In this document: one piece after another, positions 46,964 to 56,147 of the stretch
How the letters are laid out: every line of letters begins with the position of its first letter
Position numbering within the stretch: the stretch's first letter is position 1
Origin: Roseisolibacter sp. H3M3-2
Lineage (GTDB): Bacteria; Gemmatimonadota; Gemmatimonadetes; Gemmatimonadales; Gemmatimonadaceae
Direction of reading: 5' to 3'
DNA length: 64,000 nucleotides
Assembly: GCF_029211165.1 (NCBI RefSeq)
Contig: NZ_JARGEK010000001.1
Span: 1-64,000 of the forward strand
Position numbers and translations under genes: made by a program
The notes under the pieces: model-generated
Told to the model about the DNA's origin: nothing
The model's input: only the letters and a program-made list of their open reading frames with translations
Databases searched by the model: none

Positions 46964-47212
46964 GTCTCCATTTCTGTGCAACGCATTCGGCGAGATGAAC
47001 GCCGATCAACGAATGGAGAGAGCGCTCTCCCTAGGGCCAACTCTCCATCCGCGGCCAACCTAGACCAACGCAGTCCAGCAGAGCCCAAATGGAGAGCGGC
47101 ACTTCGGCGCCGCTCGCGGTCCGCGAATGGAGAACGGCTAAGTCGTTGGGCTGCAACGTCCTCTCTGGCGCGTCCACTCCAGCGGTCGTTCGACCGGGCG
47201 CCACTCTCCATT
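46964..47212. repeat. Six-copy iteron-like cluster (AATGGAGAG)
   Basis: Copies of RATGGAGAG or a one-base variant occur at 46964-46972 (minus), 47012-47020 (plus), 47041-47049 (minus), 47088-47096 (plus), 47126-47134 (plus) and 47204-47212 (minus). Several are followed by GGC two or three bases later. The stretch 46656-47223 holds no gene. Such a set of short sites in both orientations could bind a replication, partition or regulatory protein. Confidence 0.6.
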
Positions 47213-47223
47213 CCTGATGCTCC

Positions 47224-47613
47224 TCAGGGGCGCTCGGTGGCCTCCGTCTCGACGACCGGGACCGAGGGAGCCGAGATGATCGGGCCCGCTGACGTCACTG
47301 ACTCGAAGGGGTCGGCCACGAACGCGAGCATGCGGCGCCGGCTGTACTGCCACTGCGCGCCCGGGAGCTTGACGCCGCCCCACTCCGGCACGATCAGGCA
47401 GGCACGCACACGCCAGGCTCGTTCAACGCGCGGATCGTCGAAGGTGGGGACGGTACTCCGCGCGCCGGTCGTTCGGTCGAGGACCAACTCGAGTGCCCGA
47501 CGCCGGTGCTCGAAGGTGCTCGGTGCGTCGCCGAGGATGGTGCGCGCCTCGCTCGCGTCGATGGCGTCCGCGGAGGCGGTCGCGAGGGATGGGGAGGACG
47601 GGAAGTCGGTCAT
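47224..47613 (-). CDS. Hypothetical protein, intact copy of a local duplication
   Basis: A 129-residue protein starting at MTDFPSSPSLAT; the frame is open upstream but the protein-like part starts here. It has a short helical front (DASEARTILGDAPSTFEHRRRALELVLDRTTGARS) and a compact segment with VERAWRVRACLIVPEWGGVKLPGAQWQYSRRRMLAFV. No family is recognised. A diverged, frame-broken copy of the same DNA lies at 49431-49743, which supports the view that this is a real gene. Confidence 0.55.
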   Translation of the reverse strand: MTDFPSSPSLATASADAIDASEARTILGDAPSTFEHRRRALELVLDRTTGARSTVPTFDDPRVERAWRVRACLIVPEWGGVKLPGAQWQYSRRRMLAFVADPFESVTSAGPIISAPSVPVVETEATERP

Positions 47614-48217
47614 GTGCCGAGCGTAGATGCGCCTGCGGGCTCGGCTCCACCCCGCTCCTTCACACTCAGGGCGGTTGCAAGCGGCCACGAACCGGCGAGA
47701 GCATGTCCGGAGCCGCCGCTCCCGGGACCCCGGCCCGCATGGCGGGGAGAGGCTGCCCGCGCGAGCGGCGCCCTTGACGGTGACGCTACGCACGTGATCC
47801 TGAACGTGAATCGGACGTGTGCGCGGCGTAATCGACGGGGGGCGCGTGGTCCGGCTGGTTCATGCTCCTTCGCAGTAACGACCTGGCGACCACCCCATCC
47901 GGCACTGCATGACATAGTTCGTGGTGCGTCTCGTAACAGCAGTGGCCGCGAGACCGGCCTCCTTTGGCTACTCAAATGCGCGAGCTGGCCGCAACGGGCC
48001 GCCGTGGCGCCGTGCGCCCAGCCTAGCCGCCCGGCCCCGCGCCGCTCGCGCCGCCGGCCTCTCGGCGATCCGGTGGTCATCCGGCCCCGCAGCGGGACGG
48101 AGTAGCCGGCGGCGAGGAACGCGGCCGCCGAGCGGCACCGGCGCGTCTCGCGCGCACCACACGAGGGCCGGACAGGCTCTCGCGGCCGAACCGCGCTGCG
48201 GCCGGAATCCGGCTGCC
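47614..48217. other. Gene-free stretch
   Basis: These 604 bases hold only low-complexity open frames in several phases. No RNA gene, repeat or hairpin stands out. Confidence 0.5.
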
Positions 48218-49165
48218 TTACCCGAGACTGCCCAGCAGCCGGAGATCCGCGGCGTCGCCGCTCTCGGCGGTGTAGTGCGCCGCCACCGCCGCCAAGAGGG
48301 GTAGGAGCGCCGAGTGGAAAGCGCCGGCAGCCTCGCCGTAGGTGAGGCGACACCGCACGCGTACGAGCGTGGAGCCACGGCCCTCAGCCGCGGCGCGGGC
48401 TATCGGGTCGCGTGCTGCCGACTCCTCGATTACGCGAGCACCCGGCGTCGGCTGGGGCGCGAAGAACCGAGGGAGGCCCCCCTCGCCCGCCTCCACCTGC
48501 CGGAGATAGTCCTCATACCAGAAGGACGGAACGTAGACTGCGCAATCGAGGGGGCGGGTCCAGGGGAACGCCGCGAGGGCGGACAGCGAGGTGGCGCCGC
48601 GCCAGGCGATGGAGCAGGACTCCGCTGACGCGGCTCCCGCTTCCGAGGCGCGCGGTCGATAGGGCAGGATCGGGGTCAGCCCCGCGCCGGTGCCGGCGCT
48701 ATGCGAGCTGGCGAGCACCGCGGCCGGGACCGCCACGCCCCCCCGCGCGATGGCGCCGCCGACGTCCGGGCACTCGGGCGCCGGCGCCGCGGCGCCTATC
48801 GTGCCCGGAGAGACTTCGATCCGTCCGGACTCCGAGACCTCGGAGAACGGGAGGCCGGTGAGGAGTGTGTTGAGCACCACGTCCCCCTTGGGGTACCACC
48901 GCCCGTCGTACCAGCACGCCGGCACGTCCGGCACGCCGGCGCGTGCGGCCAGCGCCGGCCAGGCCTCGTAGAGGGCCGTCGGCGACAGCGTGCGCCACCG
49001 GCACCGGCCGAGCACCTGGACGGTCAGCCGAACATCGAGAAACGGGAAGTAGGGGGCGAGGAACGGGACGTAGGAGGCCCAAGCGCCCGACAAGCTGGCG
49101 GCTGGGGTACCGAGGGGGGGTGCAGGGGCACCGGAGGTGGGCTGCTCGTGCTGATCTGCGGGCAT
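48218..49165 (-). CDS. Hypothetical protein near the right end of the island
   Basis: A 315-residue protein starting at MPADQHEQPTSG; an ATG at 49201 would add 12 residues. Aromatic-rich, protein-like segments occur throughout (WASYVPFLAPYFPFLDVRLTVQVLGRCRWRTL; PACWYDGRWYPKGDVVLNTLLTGLPFSEVSESGRIEV; FPWTRPLDCAVYVPSFWYEDYLRQVEAGEGGLPRFF). No motif or family is recognised. The frame continues upstream into the decayed copy of the 47224-47613 gene, but only by chance of phase. Confidence 0.65.
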   Translation of the reverse strand: MPADQHEQPTSGAPAPPLGTPAASLSGAWASYVPFLAPYFPFLDVRLTVQVLGRCRWRTLSPTALYEAWPALAARAGVPDVPACWYDGRWYPKGDVVLNTLLTGLPFSEVSESGRIEVSPGTIGAAAPAPECPDVGGAIARGGVAVPAAVLASSHSAGTGAGLTPILPYRPRASEAGAASAESCSIAWRGATSLSALAAFPWTRPLDCAVYVPSFWYEDYLRQVEAGEGGLPRFFAPQPTPGARVIEESAARDPIARAAAEGRGSTLVRVRCRLTYGEAAGAFHSALLPLLAAVAAHYTAESGDAADLRLLGSLG

Positions 49166-49430
49166 CGTCCGGGAAGGCTGGAGGGCACGCCGAACCGTCA
49201 TGGGTCCGGGGGACGGCGCCAGCCTAGGTGGATTCGCCGCAGCGCGCTGCCGCCGGGGCTCGCGGGCGCTCGGCAGTTGACGGCAGGCCGAGTCCGCACA
49301 CCGCTGGCTCCTCGCGCGGGTCACCCGAGCGGTCGGTTCTGCCTGCCGCGCGATCCCTAACCTGCGTCCGTGTCGAGCCACTCCCGGGCGCCAGCGCGCG
49401 CGAAGCGAGTGAACACCTCGCCCTCTCGGG

Positions 49431-49743
49431 TCGGCCACGAATGCGAGCAAGCGCCTCCGGCTGTACTGCCACTGCGCCACGGAGCTTGATCCGTCCCCAC
49501 TCTGCCACGACGAGGCAGGCGCGCGCACGCCAGGCTCGCTCAGCCTTCTAGTTCTTGAACTCAGGGACGGTACTCCGCGCGCCGGTCGTCCGATCGAGGA
49601 CCAACTCGAGTGCCCGACGACGGTGCTCGAAGGTACTCGGCGCGTCCCGGAGGATGGCGCGGGCGTCGCTCGCGTCGATGGGGTCTGCGGGAGCGGGCCG
49701 GGACGCAGGGGACGAGAGAGTGCTGCTCGTGTCACGAGCGTAG
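49431..49743 (-). pseudogene. Decayed duplicate of the 47224-47613 gene
   Basis: DNA from 49431 to about 49684 aligns with 47312-47564, for example the shared stretches CGGCTGTACTGCCACTGCGC and GAGGACCAACTCGAGTGCCC. The copy is broken by a stop (reading ...TVPEFKN-stop in the first part) and by indels that move AQWQYSRRRLLAFV into another frame. The surrounding stretches 49202-49430 and 49744-49989 show no gene. Confidence 0.7.
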
Positions 49744-49989
49744 GCACACTCGCAGGCTCGGCTCCACTCCCTGCCGATTCAACCGGTCGTCGCACACCTC
49801 TTCAGACCAGCAGGGCTAGCAGGTCTCATTGAACGGGCCCGCCACTCGGATCACGGGCAGCGGTGCCAGCGGCTCGGTCGCCCCGCGTCGGCGGCCGGGC
49901 CGTTCGCAGGCACCGTACGAGTCGCAGATACTCTGAGGCGCATTCTCGTGCTTGCTGCTGCAGGTCAATGACATGCCCAGCCCGCGATC

Positions 49990-51075
49990 CTATCCGGGGT
50001 TCTGCTCGGAGCCTGTGAGCGTGCGGTCCCCCAGGACATCCTCCACGTACAGCATGCGGACGAGCACGAGCCCGACTGCGGTGAGCGGCGCGGCCAGGGC
50101 GATCCCCAGGACACCCGCGGCGGCCCCCAGGAGCACCTGCACCGTGAGCGTCAGCGCGGGTGGTAGGCTCACCGTGCGGCGCTCGAGGTACGGGGTGATC
50201 AAGTAGCTCTCCACCACCTGCACCCCGAGGTAGAGCAGCACCACCCAGAACGCCAGGCGGGGGCCCTGCACGAGCGCGAGCAGCACGGCGGGGACAGCCG
50301 AGACGATCGGCCCGATGTTCGGGACGAAGGTGAGCAGGGCCGCGATGAGGCCCAGTGAGAACACGAGCGGGACGCCGAGGAGGTAGAGTCCAACCCCGGT
50401 GCCGACGCCGATCACGAACATCGACACGACCTTCGCCAGCAGCCACCAGCGAAGCGCGCGCCCGACCTCGTCCATCACGACGCGCGCCCGTTCGCGATGG
50501 CGCGGCGGAACGAGCCGCACCACGCCTCGCACGTAGAGCCCCGGCTCGACGGCGAGGAAGAGGCCGGTGAACAGGATGATGAGCCCCGTCGAGAGCAGGG
50601 CGAGGAGGCGAGCCGCGAAGTCACGGGCGCGACCGGCCAGCGCCTGCTGGTCCCCGACCACTTCCGCCATGGTCGGGACGCCGTCCAGGAGCCGCGGTCC
50701 CCAGGGGTACTGCGCGACGCGATCACGCAGCGCGTCGAGCGCCCGGGGCAGCGAGTCGCGCAAGGCGTCGACCTCGGTGACGACCGCCGGTCCCCTCAAA
50801 GACACGGCGACTGCGATGGTGCCACCCAGCAGCACGAGCACCAGGAAGAGCGCGACTCGATAGGGAAGCCGCGCACGCTGATGGAGGAGCGCCGCGGGCG
50901 TCGAGAGCAGCACGGCGACCAGCACGCCGGCGAAGGCGAGGAGCAACGCTCGGTGCGCGAACCAGACGAGCAGCAGCACGCCCGCTACCGCCGCGAGCAC
51001 CCCCGCGATCACGAGCGCGCGCTGGGAGAGGGGCACCCCATTTGGCAGGCCGCCGGAGGGGATCGGTCGTCCCAT
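49990..51075 (-). CDS. AI-2E/PerM family membrane protein
   Basis: A 361-residue integral membrane protein with the standard AI-2E exporter-family plan: two or three N-terminal helices (ALVIAGVLAAVAGVLLLVWFA; ALLLAFAGVLVAVLL), an amphipathic central loop (about 100-160), then a C-terminal helix group with the signature PLVFSLGLIAALLTFVPNIGPIVSAVPAVLLALVQG and QVVESYLITPYLERRTVSLPPALTL. Members export small molecules or ions, and individual substrates are rarely known. It starts 6 bases after the metallophosphoesterase gene, forming a two-gene unit. It marks the return to core-like chromosomal sequence. Confidence 0.92.
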   Translation of the reverse strand: MGRPIPSGGLPNGVPLSQRALVIAGVLAAVAGVLLLVWFAHRALLLAFAGVLVAVLLSTPAALLHQRARLPYRVALFLVLVLLGGTIAVAVSLRGPAVVTEVDALRDSLPRALDALRDRVAQYPWGPRLLDGVPTMAEVVGDQQALAGRARDFAARLLALLSTGLIILFTGLFLAVEPGLYVRGVVRLVPPRHRERARVVMDEVGRALRWWLLAKVVSMFVIGVGTGVGLYLLGVPLVFSLGLIAALLTFVPNIGPIVSAVPAVLLALVQGPRLAFWVVLLYLGVQVVESYLITPYLERRTVSLPPALTLTVQVLLGAAAGVLGIALAAPLTAVGLVLVRMLYVEDVLGDRTLTGSEQNPG

Positions 51076-51081
51076 CGTCCG

Positions 51082-52080
51082 CTACCGAGCGGCGCGGCGC
51101 AGCGTCAGCAGGGTCAGCTCCGGCGGACAGTTGATCCGGATCGGCACGTCGCTGAAGCCGATGCCGCGGTTGACGTAGAGGCGGTTCCCTGCGGCGCCGA
51201 AGGTGGCGTCGCTCCAGCCGTCGGCGTGGACGGCGTCTTCCTTCACGAACGTGAGCCAGCTCCAGTCCGGGGTGAACGGGAGGCGGATCTGGCCGCCGTG
51301 CGTGTGCGCGGCCAGCGCGACAGGCGCAGCCCCGGCGCTCAGGCGCGTGAACGAAGCCGGGTTGTGCATCAGGACGACCGACGAGGCGCCGCGGGGCACC
51401 TGCGCGAGCGCGGCCGCGGGATCGTCCTCGCCCGCCCAGTGTGAGCCGACGCCGACGAGGTACAGCGCCCCCGCGCCGGCCTCGGGGGCGCCAGGCGCCT
51501 CGAGCGGCACGGCCTCGTTCCGCAGCACCCGAACCCCCGCCTGTTCCAAGGCTCGCCGCAGCCGCTCGGCCATCGCGCTCTCCCGTCGGTCATCCTGCTC
51601 GTCCATCCCATAGTCGTGGTTCCCGAGCACGGCGTACGTCGGGATGCCGGCCGCCGGCAGCGGACGCACGATGGCCACTGCCTGCGCCACGTGCTCGGCG
51701 AGGTCGTCGCCGGCCTTGTACAGGAAGTCGCCAGCTATCAGGACGGCGGCAGGGCGATCTGCTGCGAGGCGCGCGACGATGCGTCGCGCGGTCCCGGTAT
51801 TCGCGCCCCACATGCCGACCTGCAGGTCGGCGATCAGCGCGATGCGCCGTCCCTCCCAGGCGGACGGCAGGCCGGGGATCGGCGCCACCTCGTGCTCCGT
51901 GTCGATCAGGCGCGGTTCGACGAGCGCGCCCCAGAGCAGCAGTCCTGCCCCGGCAGCGCCGAGCACCGCGGCCGCACGCTTCGTGTATCGCGCCAGGACT
52001 CCCGCCCTGAACGAACCGGCGGCACCCGCCGCCGGTGGCGCGGCCCGGGTGGCGCGCGGAGGGTCGCCCGCGTAGGTCAT
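51082..52080 (-). CDS. Membrane-anchored calcineurin-like metallophosphoesterase
   Basis: A 332-residue protein with an N-terminal hydrophobic segment (AAAVLGAAGAGLLLWGALV) followed by a phosphoesterase domain. The metal-binding motifs are IALIADLQVGMWG (Asp, with Gln replacing the usual His of DxH), IAGDFLYKAGDD (GDx), LGNHDYG (GNHD), and the final VALAAHTHGGQIRLP (GHTHGGQ-like, here AHTHGGQ). The group resembles YaeI/YkoE-type enzymes that act on lipid-linked or nucleotide phosphates outside the cytoplasm. The missing first His is common in some subgroups but may change metal choice. Confidence 0.88.
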   Translation of the reverse strand: MTYAGDPPRATRAAPPAAGAAGSFRAGVLARYTKRAAAVLGAAGAGLLLWGALVEPRLIDTEHEVAPIPGLPSAWEGRRIALIADLQVGMWGANTGTARRIVARLAADRPAAVLIAGDFLYKAGDDLAEHVAQAVAIVRPLPAAGIPTYAVLGNHDYGMDEQDDRRESAMAERLRRALEQAGVRVLRNEAVPLEAPGAPEAGAGALYLVGVGSHWAGEDDPAAALAQVPRGASSVVLMHNPASFTRLSAGAAPVALAAHTHGGQIRLPFTPDWSWLTFVKEDAVHADGWSDATFGAAGNRLYVNRGIGFSDVPIRINCPPELTLLTLRRAAR

Positions 52081-52212
52081 GGAAGGGGAGGGGGGCCTGA
52101 GGGTGCGGACGGGGGGGCGGGCGGAGCACCGCGTGGTGTCTCAGGGGCGGCGCCGACACGAGACCTCGCCCCGTGCGCGGCGCTCCGTCCCACGACCCGG
52201 TGTCAGCGCGCG

Positions 52213-53130
52213 TCAGCGCGTGCCACCATCGGCGCCGTCCACGTCGACGCGCTCCCGGCGGAGGTCGGCCTCGACCACCTGCTCGCCCTGGACGACGTGC
52301 TTGCGGATCACCAGCTCCTCCTTCGGCACGACGCGCTTGTCGGTGACGACCTCCTCGGCCATCAGCGGCACCCGGATCTCGCGCTCGCCGATCACGGTCC
52401 TGTCCCCGCGGGCTGCGTCCTCCGCCGAGATGGGGCGTCGCGCGACGGTCGCCTCCTCATGGGCCAGCGCGACGGTCCGTCGCACCTGCTCCGTCTCGAC
52501 CGTCTTGCGGAGCTCGACCGCGCCGTCCTCGACCTGCCGCTTGCCGATCGCCAGCTCCTCCTCCGAGCGCGTCATGACGTACGGCGCGTCCTCGCGGCCG
52601 CTGCGCCGAGCGCCGAAGAACGACCTGTCGTCGAAGCGACCGTCGCCGTCGTACAGGTCGCCGTCCGCCCGGGCGGTGCGCGCGTCGACCGCGCCGCCGC
52701 GTCCGTACGTGTCGCGCAGCGTACGCTCGCGGTCGGGCGACATGGCGTCGCGACGGTAGGCCGGAAGGCCCAGCATCTCGGCCGCCGGCCCGCCCAGCAC
52801 GACCACGTCCTCGTCGTCGTTCAGGCGCGCCGCCCCTATGGGCACGAGCACGTGCCGGTCCTCGCCGAGGTCGAGCGCCTTGCCGTCCAGCTCCACCTCC
52901 ATGTAGCGGACCTTCATGGCGCCGCAGTCCACGACCAGGTCCTTCACCTCGCCGACCTCCCGGTCGTCGCTCGTCCGCACGGACCATCCCCGGATGTCGG
53001 GCTCTCCGTCGGCGACCTTGAAATCGTCGAGATCGTCGAGGTGCGCCAGCCGCCCACGGGACACCGTGTCCATGGTCCGCGTGGTCTCGTCGTAGCCGAC
53101 ATGTCGGTCGTTCCCGTCTCGCGTGCTCAT
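52213..53130 (-). CDS. PRC-barrel and DUF2382 (YsnF/AvaK) stress protein
   Basis: A 305-residue protein with an N-terminal PRC-barrel (about 35-110: RGWSVRTSDDREVGEVKDLVVDCGAMKVRYMEVELDGKALDLGEDRHVLVPIG) and a C-terminal DUF2382 domain (about 185-290: EEELAIGKRQVEDGAVELRKTVETEQVRRTVALAHEEATVARRPI...REIRVPLMAEEVVTDKRVVPKEELVIRKHV). Proteins with this pair are associated with general stress, desiccation and osmotic responses in many bacteria; their molecular role is unclear. A stretch rich in Asp/Arg/Gly links the domains. It is the second of two minus-strand genes beside the single-helix protein. Confidence 0.88.
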   Translation of the reverse strand: MSTRDGNDRHVGYDETTRTMDTVSRGRLAHLDDLDDFKVADGEPDIRGWSVRTSDDREVGEVKDLVVDCGAMKVRYMEVELDGKALDLGEDRHVLVPIGAARLNDDEDVVVLGGPAAEMLGLPAYRRDAMSPDRERTLRDTYGRGGAVDARTARADGDLYDGDGRFDDRSFFGARRSGREDAPYVMTRSEEELAIGKRQVEDGAVELRKTVETEQVRRTVALAHEEATVARRPISAEDAARGDRTVIGEREIRVPLMAEEVVTDKRVVPKEELVIRKHVVQGEQVVEADLRRERVDVDGADGGTR

Positions 53131-53236
53131 GATGTGATCCTCCGTGATGTGGTGTGGCCCTGAATGCGTGGCTGGTGGTCGAAGCCCGGGCGCGCTCGTC
53201 GCGCGGATAGAGGGCCCGGGCGTTGGACGTCGCGCG

Positions 53237-53869
53237 TCAGCGCGACCGCGCCAGCTCGCGCACGGCGTTCGCGCTGCGGTCGAAGAAGCGCTCCACTCGC
53301 TGCGTCTGGTCGAGGAGCCGCGTCCGCGCCTCGATCGCGGTCGCGGCGTCGTGCGCCTCCCGCACGGCGCCGACCGCCGCGTCTCCGCGGCCCTGCTGCA
53401 TCTGCTGCATCAGGCTGCTCGCGACGAGGAACGCCTCGCGCGTCTGGAGCGCGTGCTCGGTGGACGCCGGGTCGCGCTGCATGGCGTCGGCGTGCTGGCG
53501 GATCTCCGCGATGCGCGCCTGCACGTCGACGTTCCCGGCTGTGCTGCCGCCGACGGCGCCGAGCGCGGCGGCGAGGTGGCGTAGCCCGGCCGCCGTGTAG
53601 TCGTGCGCCGGACCGGCGCCGTCGGCCGCGCGGGTCTCCGTGAAGCGCACCAGCTCGCTCACCTCGGCGGGCAGGTCAGCAGCGCCCATGCCGTCGCCGA
53701 CGACGGCGCCGGCGCTCACCGACGTCGTCGCGTCCGGCAGGTCGACCGCCACGCGGTCGGCGCCGTCACGGGCGAACAAGTACCAGAGCAGGAGCGCGAG
53801 CAGGAGCGCGCCGGCCAGCACCCAGGGCCAGGCGCTTCGCTCCTTTCGCTCGATATGTAGCTCGGCCAT
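53237..53869 (-). CDS. Single-span membrane protein of unknown function
   Basis: A 210-residue protein with one transmembrane helix near the N-terminus (WPWVLAGALLLALLLWYLFA, about 14-33) and a long helical periplasmic or extracellular part (VSELVRFTETRAADGAG...AFLVASSLMQQMQQGRGDAAVGAV...RVERFFDRSANAVRELARSR) likely to form a coiled bundle. No family is recognised. It precedes the DUF2382 gene by 106 bases and may share its promoter. Confidence 0.75.
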   Translation of the reverse strand: MAELHIERKERSAWPWVLAGALLLALLLWYLFARDGADRVAVDLPDATTSVSAGAVVGDGMGAADLPAEVSELVRFTETRAADGAGPAHDYTAAGLRHLAAALGAVGGSTAGNVDVQARIAEIRQHADAMQRDPASTEHALQTREAFLVASSLMQQMQQGRGDAAVGAVREAHDAATAIEARTRLLDQTQRVERFFDRSANAVRELARSR

Positions 53870-54351
53870 TTGAGATCTCCTCGTTGAGGGTGGCGGGTCG
53901 CCGCGTTGGCACGGTGCTCCGTCAGTTCAAGGCCCCCTGACGGCATGCCCGGTGCCAGGAGCCGCGCGAATGACACACTCATAGTGCTCAAATACGCCTC
54001 TGTGCCGATTTATACTACATCAAACATGCTCCATGTCTTTACCCGGTCCGATGGTTGACCCTCATCACCTCTGATCACACTCGACCTCGGCTGGTGACTG
54101 GACGGCTCGCGCGAACCCGGCGCGCTCGTCCGCGCCCGAGTCGGTGTGGCCTCGCTAGCGGGTGCGAGACACGTGTATGGCGTTCCTTCCGCCGTTGAGC
54201 CGCGCATTCTGGCTATATGACGCACTTGGCATGACGTATAACGGCACCGATGATGCACGCTGCGGGGCCCGGGTCGACGATTCGCTTGCTCCCTCGCGCA
54301 CGGCTTCACCCAGGGCGCCTCCGGCGCCGGATCACCAACGCAGGAGACCAC
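53870..54351. other. Divergent intergenic region
   Basis: 482 bases between genes that point away from each other. It is the least GC-rich stretch of the right core and contains a good -10-like TATACT at 54011-54016 on the plus strand, without a convincing -35. No RNA gene or repeat is seen. Confidence 0.4.
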
Positions 54352-55335
54352 ATGCGACAACCGCGGATCGTGCGAGAACGTCGGTGCGAGGCGAGGAGCA
54401 GAGACACGGTGCCCGGCGTGCGCGGCCGCTGGGCGCTCGTGCTCGGCGTCGCGACGACCGTCGCCGCAGCCGCGTGCACCCCCCGCGCGACGCCGTCCGG
54501 CCCGGCGGTGCCGTGGGGCGCCACCGTCGACGCCATCCAGTCGAACCCGGCGCAGGCGGAGGGCAGGGTGGTGACCGTGAGCGGAGAGGTGAACCGCGTC
54601 TTCGGCCCCCGATGGTTCTCGATCGGCGGCGAAGGCTTCGGTGCCGGCGAGGAGTTGCTCGTCGTCGGCTCGAGCCGATTCCCCGCGCTGCTCGACGATC
54701 TCGCTGACGCCGGGCGCGTCGAGGACGACATCGTGCAGGTGACCGGCCGCGTCCGCCTGTTCGACCAGCGCGCCATCGAGCAGGAGCTCGGCGAGGCGCT
54801 GGGGGGCAACTGGTGGCGCCTCTACGAACGGCAGCCGGTGGTCGTGATGACCGCGCTGGCCCTCACGCCGAGAGGCGGCGCGAAGCCGGCGCCGATGGCA
54901 CCGATCACCATCCCGGAGCCCGTCGCGCCGCTCGTCGATCTGGACGCCATCCTCGACACGCCCGATCCCGCCGCGCTCTCCGGACGCGCGGTCGCGCTGC
55001 TCGGCGTGACCGTCCGGAGCGCGGTGGGCAGGAACGCGCTCTGGGTCGGGTCGAGTGCCGACCGGCAGCTCTTCGTCGCGCTGGCGCCGGCGCCGGCCAT
55101 CGAACTGGGAATCCGGCCCGGGCAGACGGTCGTGTTGGCGGGCGTGCTCCGGCCGGTGCCGCGCGACCCGGCGACCGCGCGGGCCGTGTGGGGGCTGAGT
55201 GCCGCGGAGGCGGCGACGCTCGCGCGGGTGCCCCTCTACGTCCGGGCGAACGGACTGCGAGTCGTGAGCGCCGAGCTACCGGCGGCTGGCGTCGTGTTCC
55301 CCTCGCGAGGGGGTGATCCCGCCCGACCGCGGTGA
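54352..55335 (+). CDS. Lipoprotein with repeated OB-like segments
   Basis: A 327-residue protein whose start is fixed by AGGAGA just before the ATG. A basic N-terminus leads into a hydrophobic stretch with the lipobox ATTVAAAAC (Cys about 42). Two related beta-rich segments follow: AEGRVVTVSGEVNRVFGPRWFSIGGEGFGAGEELLVVGSS and SGRAVALLGVTVRSAVGRNALWVGSSADRQLFVALAP. Both resemble bacterial OB-fold (BOF/YgiW-like) modules. It probably sits in the periplasm or on a membrane. It leads the 54.4-57.6 kb gene series that contains otsA. Confidence 0.7.
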   Translation: MRQPRIVRERRCEARSRDTVPGVRGRWALVLGVATTVAAAACTPRATPSGPAVPWGATVDAIQSNPAQAEGRVVTVSGEVNRVFGPRWFSIGGEGFGAGEELLVVGSSRFPALLDDLADAGRVEDDIVQVTGRVRLFDQRAIEQELGEALGGNWWRLYERQPVVVMTALALTPRGGAKPAPMAPITIPEPVAPLVDLDAILDTPDPAALSGRAVALLGVTVRSAVGRNALWVGSSADRQLFVALAPAPAIELGIRPGQTVVLAGVLRPVPRDPATARAVWGLSAAEAATLARVPLYVRANGLRVVSAELPAAGVVFPSRGGDPARPR

Positions 55336-55421
55336 GCGTCGGAAATCGCCGAGTTGCGGAGGCAAGGCCCTCCAGGGCGCCGCTCACGGGTGCCATGACG
55401 GCGCGATGTCAGGAGGTGCAG

Positions 55422-56147
55422 GTGTCGTCCTGGTACCGGCTGCTCGACGATGCCGTTACCCACTCGTCGGAGCGGGAGCGCGTCCCTCGGAGCGTGCGGT
55501 CCGACGTGCGTGGGCGCACGCTGCTGCGCGGAGTCGTGGCGGGCGTGGGCGGCACGGCAGTCTCCACCCTGTGGCTGCTCGCCGTCGACCTCGGGCGCGG
55601 GCTGCCCTTCGACACGGCGGCCACACTCTGCGCATACGTCACGCGCGCCTTCGGGTCGAGCGGGTGGCGGGGCACGACGCAGCTCGCGACGCTGTTCACC
55701 GGTCTGGAGTGCGGCGCGTTCGTGCTGGCCGGCGTGCTCGCGGCGACCGCGGCCCGGCGCGTCGACGGTCGCGCCCTTGGAGTCCTGGCCGCGACCGTGG
55801 TGGCACTCGTCGCCGTGGCGGTTCCCCTCGCCGCGCTGTACGTCGTGACGAGCCACCAGGTCGCGGATGACCTCTGGGGGCACGTCCTGGCCGCCCATCT
55901 CGCGGCGGTGGCGCTCATGGCGATGCTGCTGTGGCAGATGGCGCGCGCGCCGCGTGCGCCGGATCGCACGACGACGCGCCACGACCCGGCGGCACCGGGA
56001 CCCGTGCCGGCGCCCGCGAGTCCGGAAGCCGGTCCCGCGACGGCGCGCCCCACGGTCCGCGAGACCGGTCCCTCCGGCGGACGTTCGGCGCGCAAGCGCA
56101 GACGCCGTCGGGGCACCCATCCGCCACGCGCGCACGTCGGCCCATGA
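55422..56147 (+). CDS. Integral membrane protein of unknown function
   Basis: A 241-residue protein. The GTG at 55422 is chosen because AGGAGG (55411-55416) lies 5 bases before it; a GTG at 55332 overlapping the previous stop is the alternative. It has four likely transmembrane segments ([83 protein letters not shown]) and a long basic, Pro-rich C-terminal tail. No family is recognised. The stop overlaps the otsA start by ATGA, so it is coupled to trehalose synthesis. Confidence 0.75.
   Translation: MSSWYRLLDDAVTHSSERERVPRSVRSDVRGRTLLRGVVAGVGGTAVSTLWLLAVDLGRGLPFDTAATLCAYVTRAFGSSGWRGTTQLATLFTGLECGAFVLAGVLAATAARRVDGRALGVLAATVVALVAVAVPLAALYVVTSHQVADDLWGHVLAAHLAAVALMAMLLWQMARAPRAPDRTTTRHDPAAPGPVPAPASPEAGPATARPTVRETGPSGGRSARKRRRRRGTHPPRAHVGP

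Noticed and set aside
46641-47220. Possible origin of replication or CRISPR-like array
   Set aside because: The repeats are 9 bases, irregularly spaced and in both orientations, so they are not a CRISPR. There is no replication initiator gene beside them to support a plasmid origin, so only an iteron-like cluster is reported.
46578-50000. Right-hand attachment site copy of the tRNA-Pro 3' end
   Set aside because: I looked for the T-arm and acceptor sequence in both orientations by eye and found no convincing match; the boundary is therefore left open.
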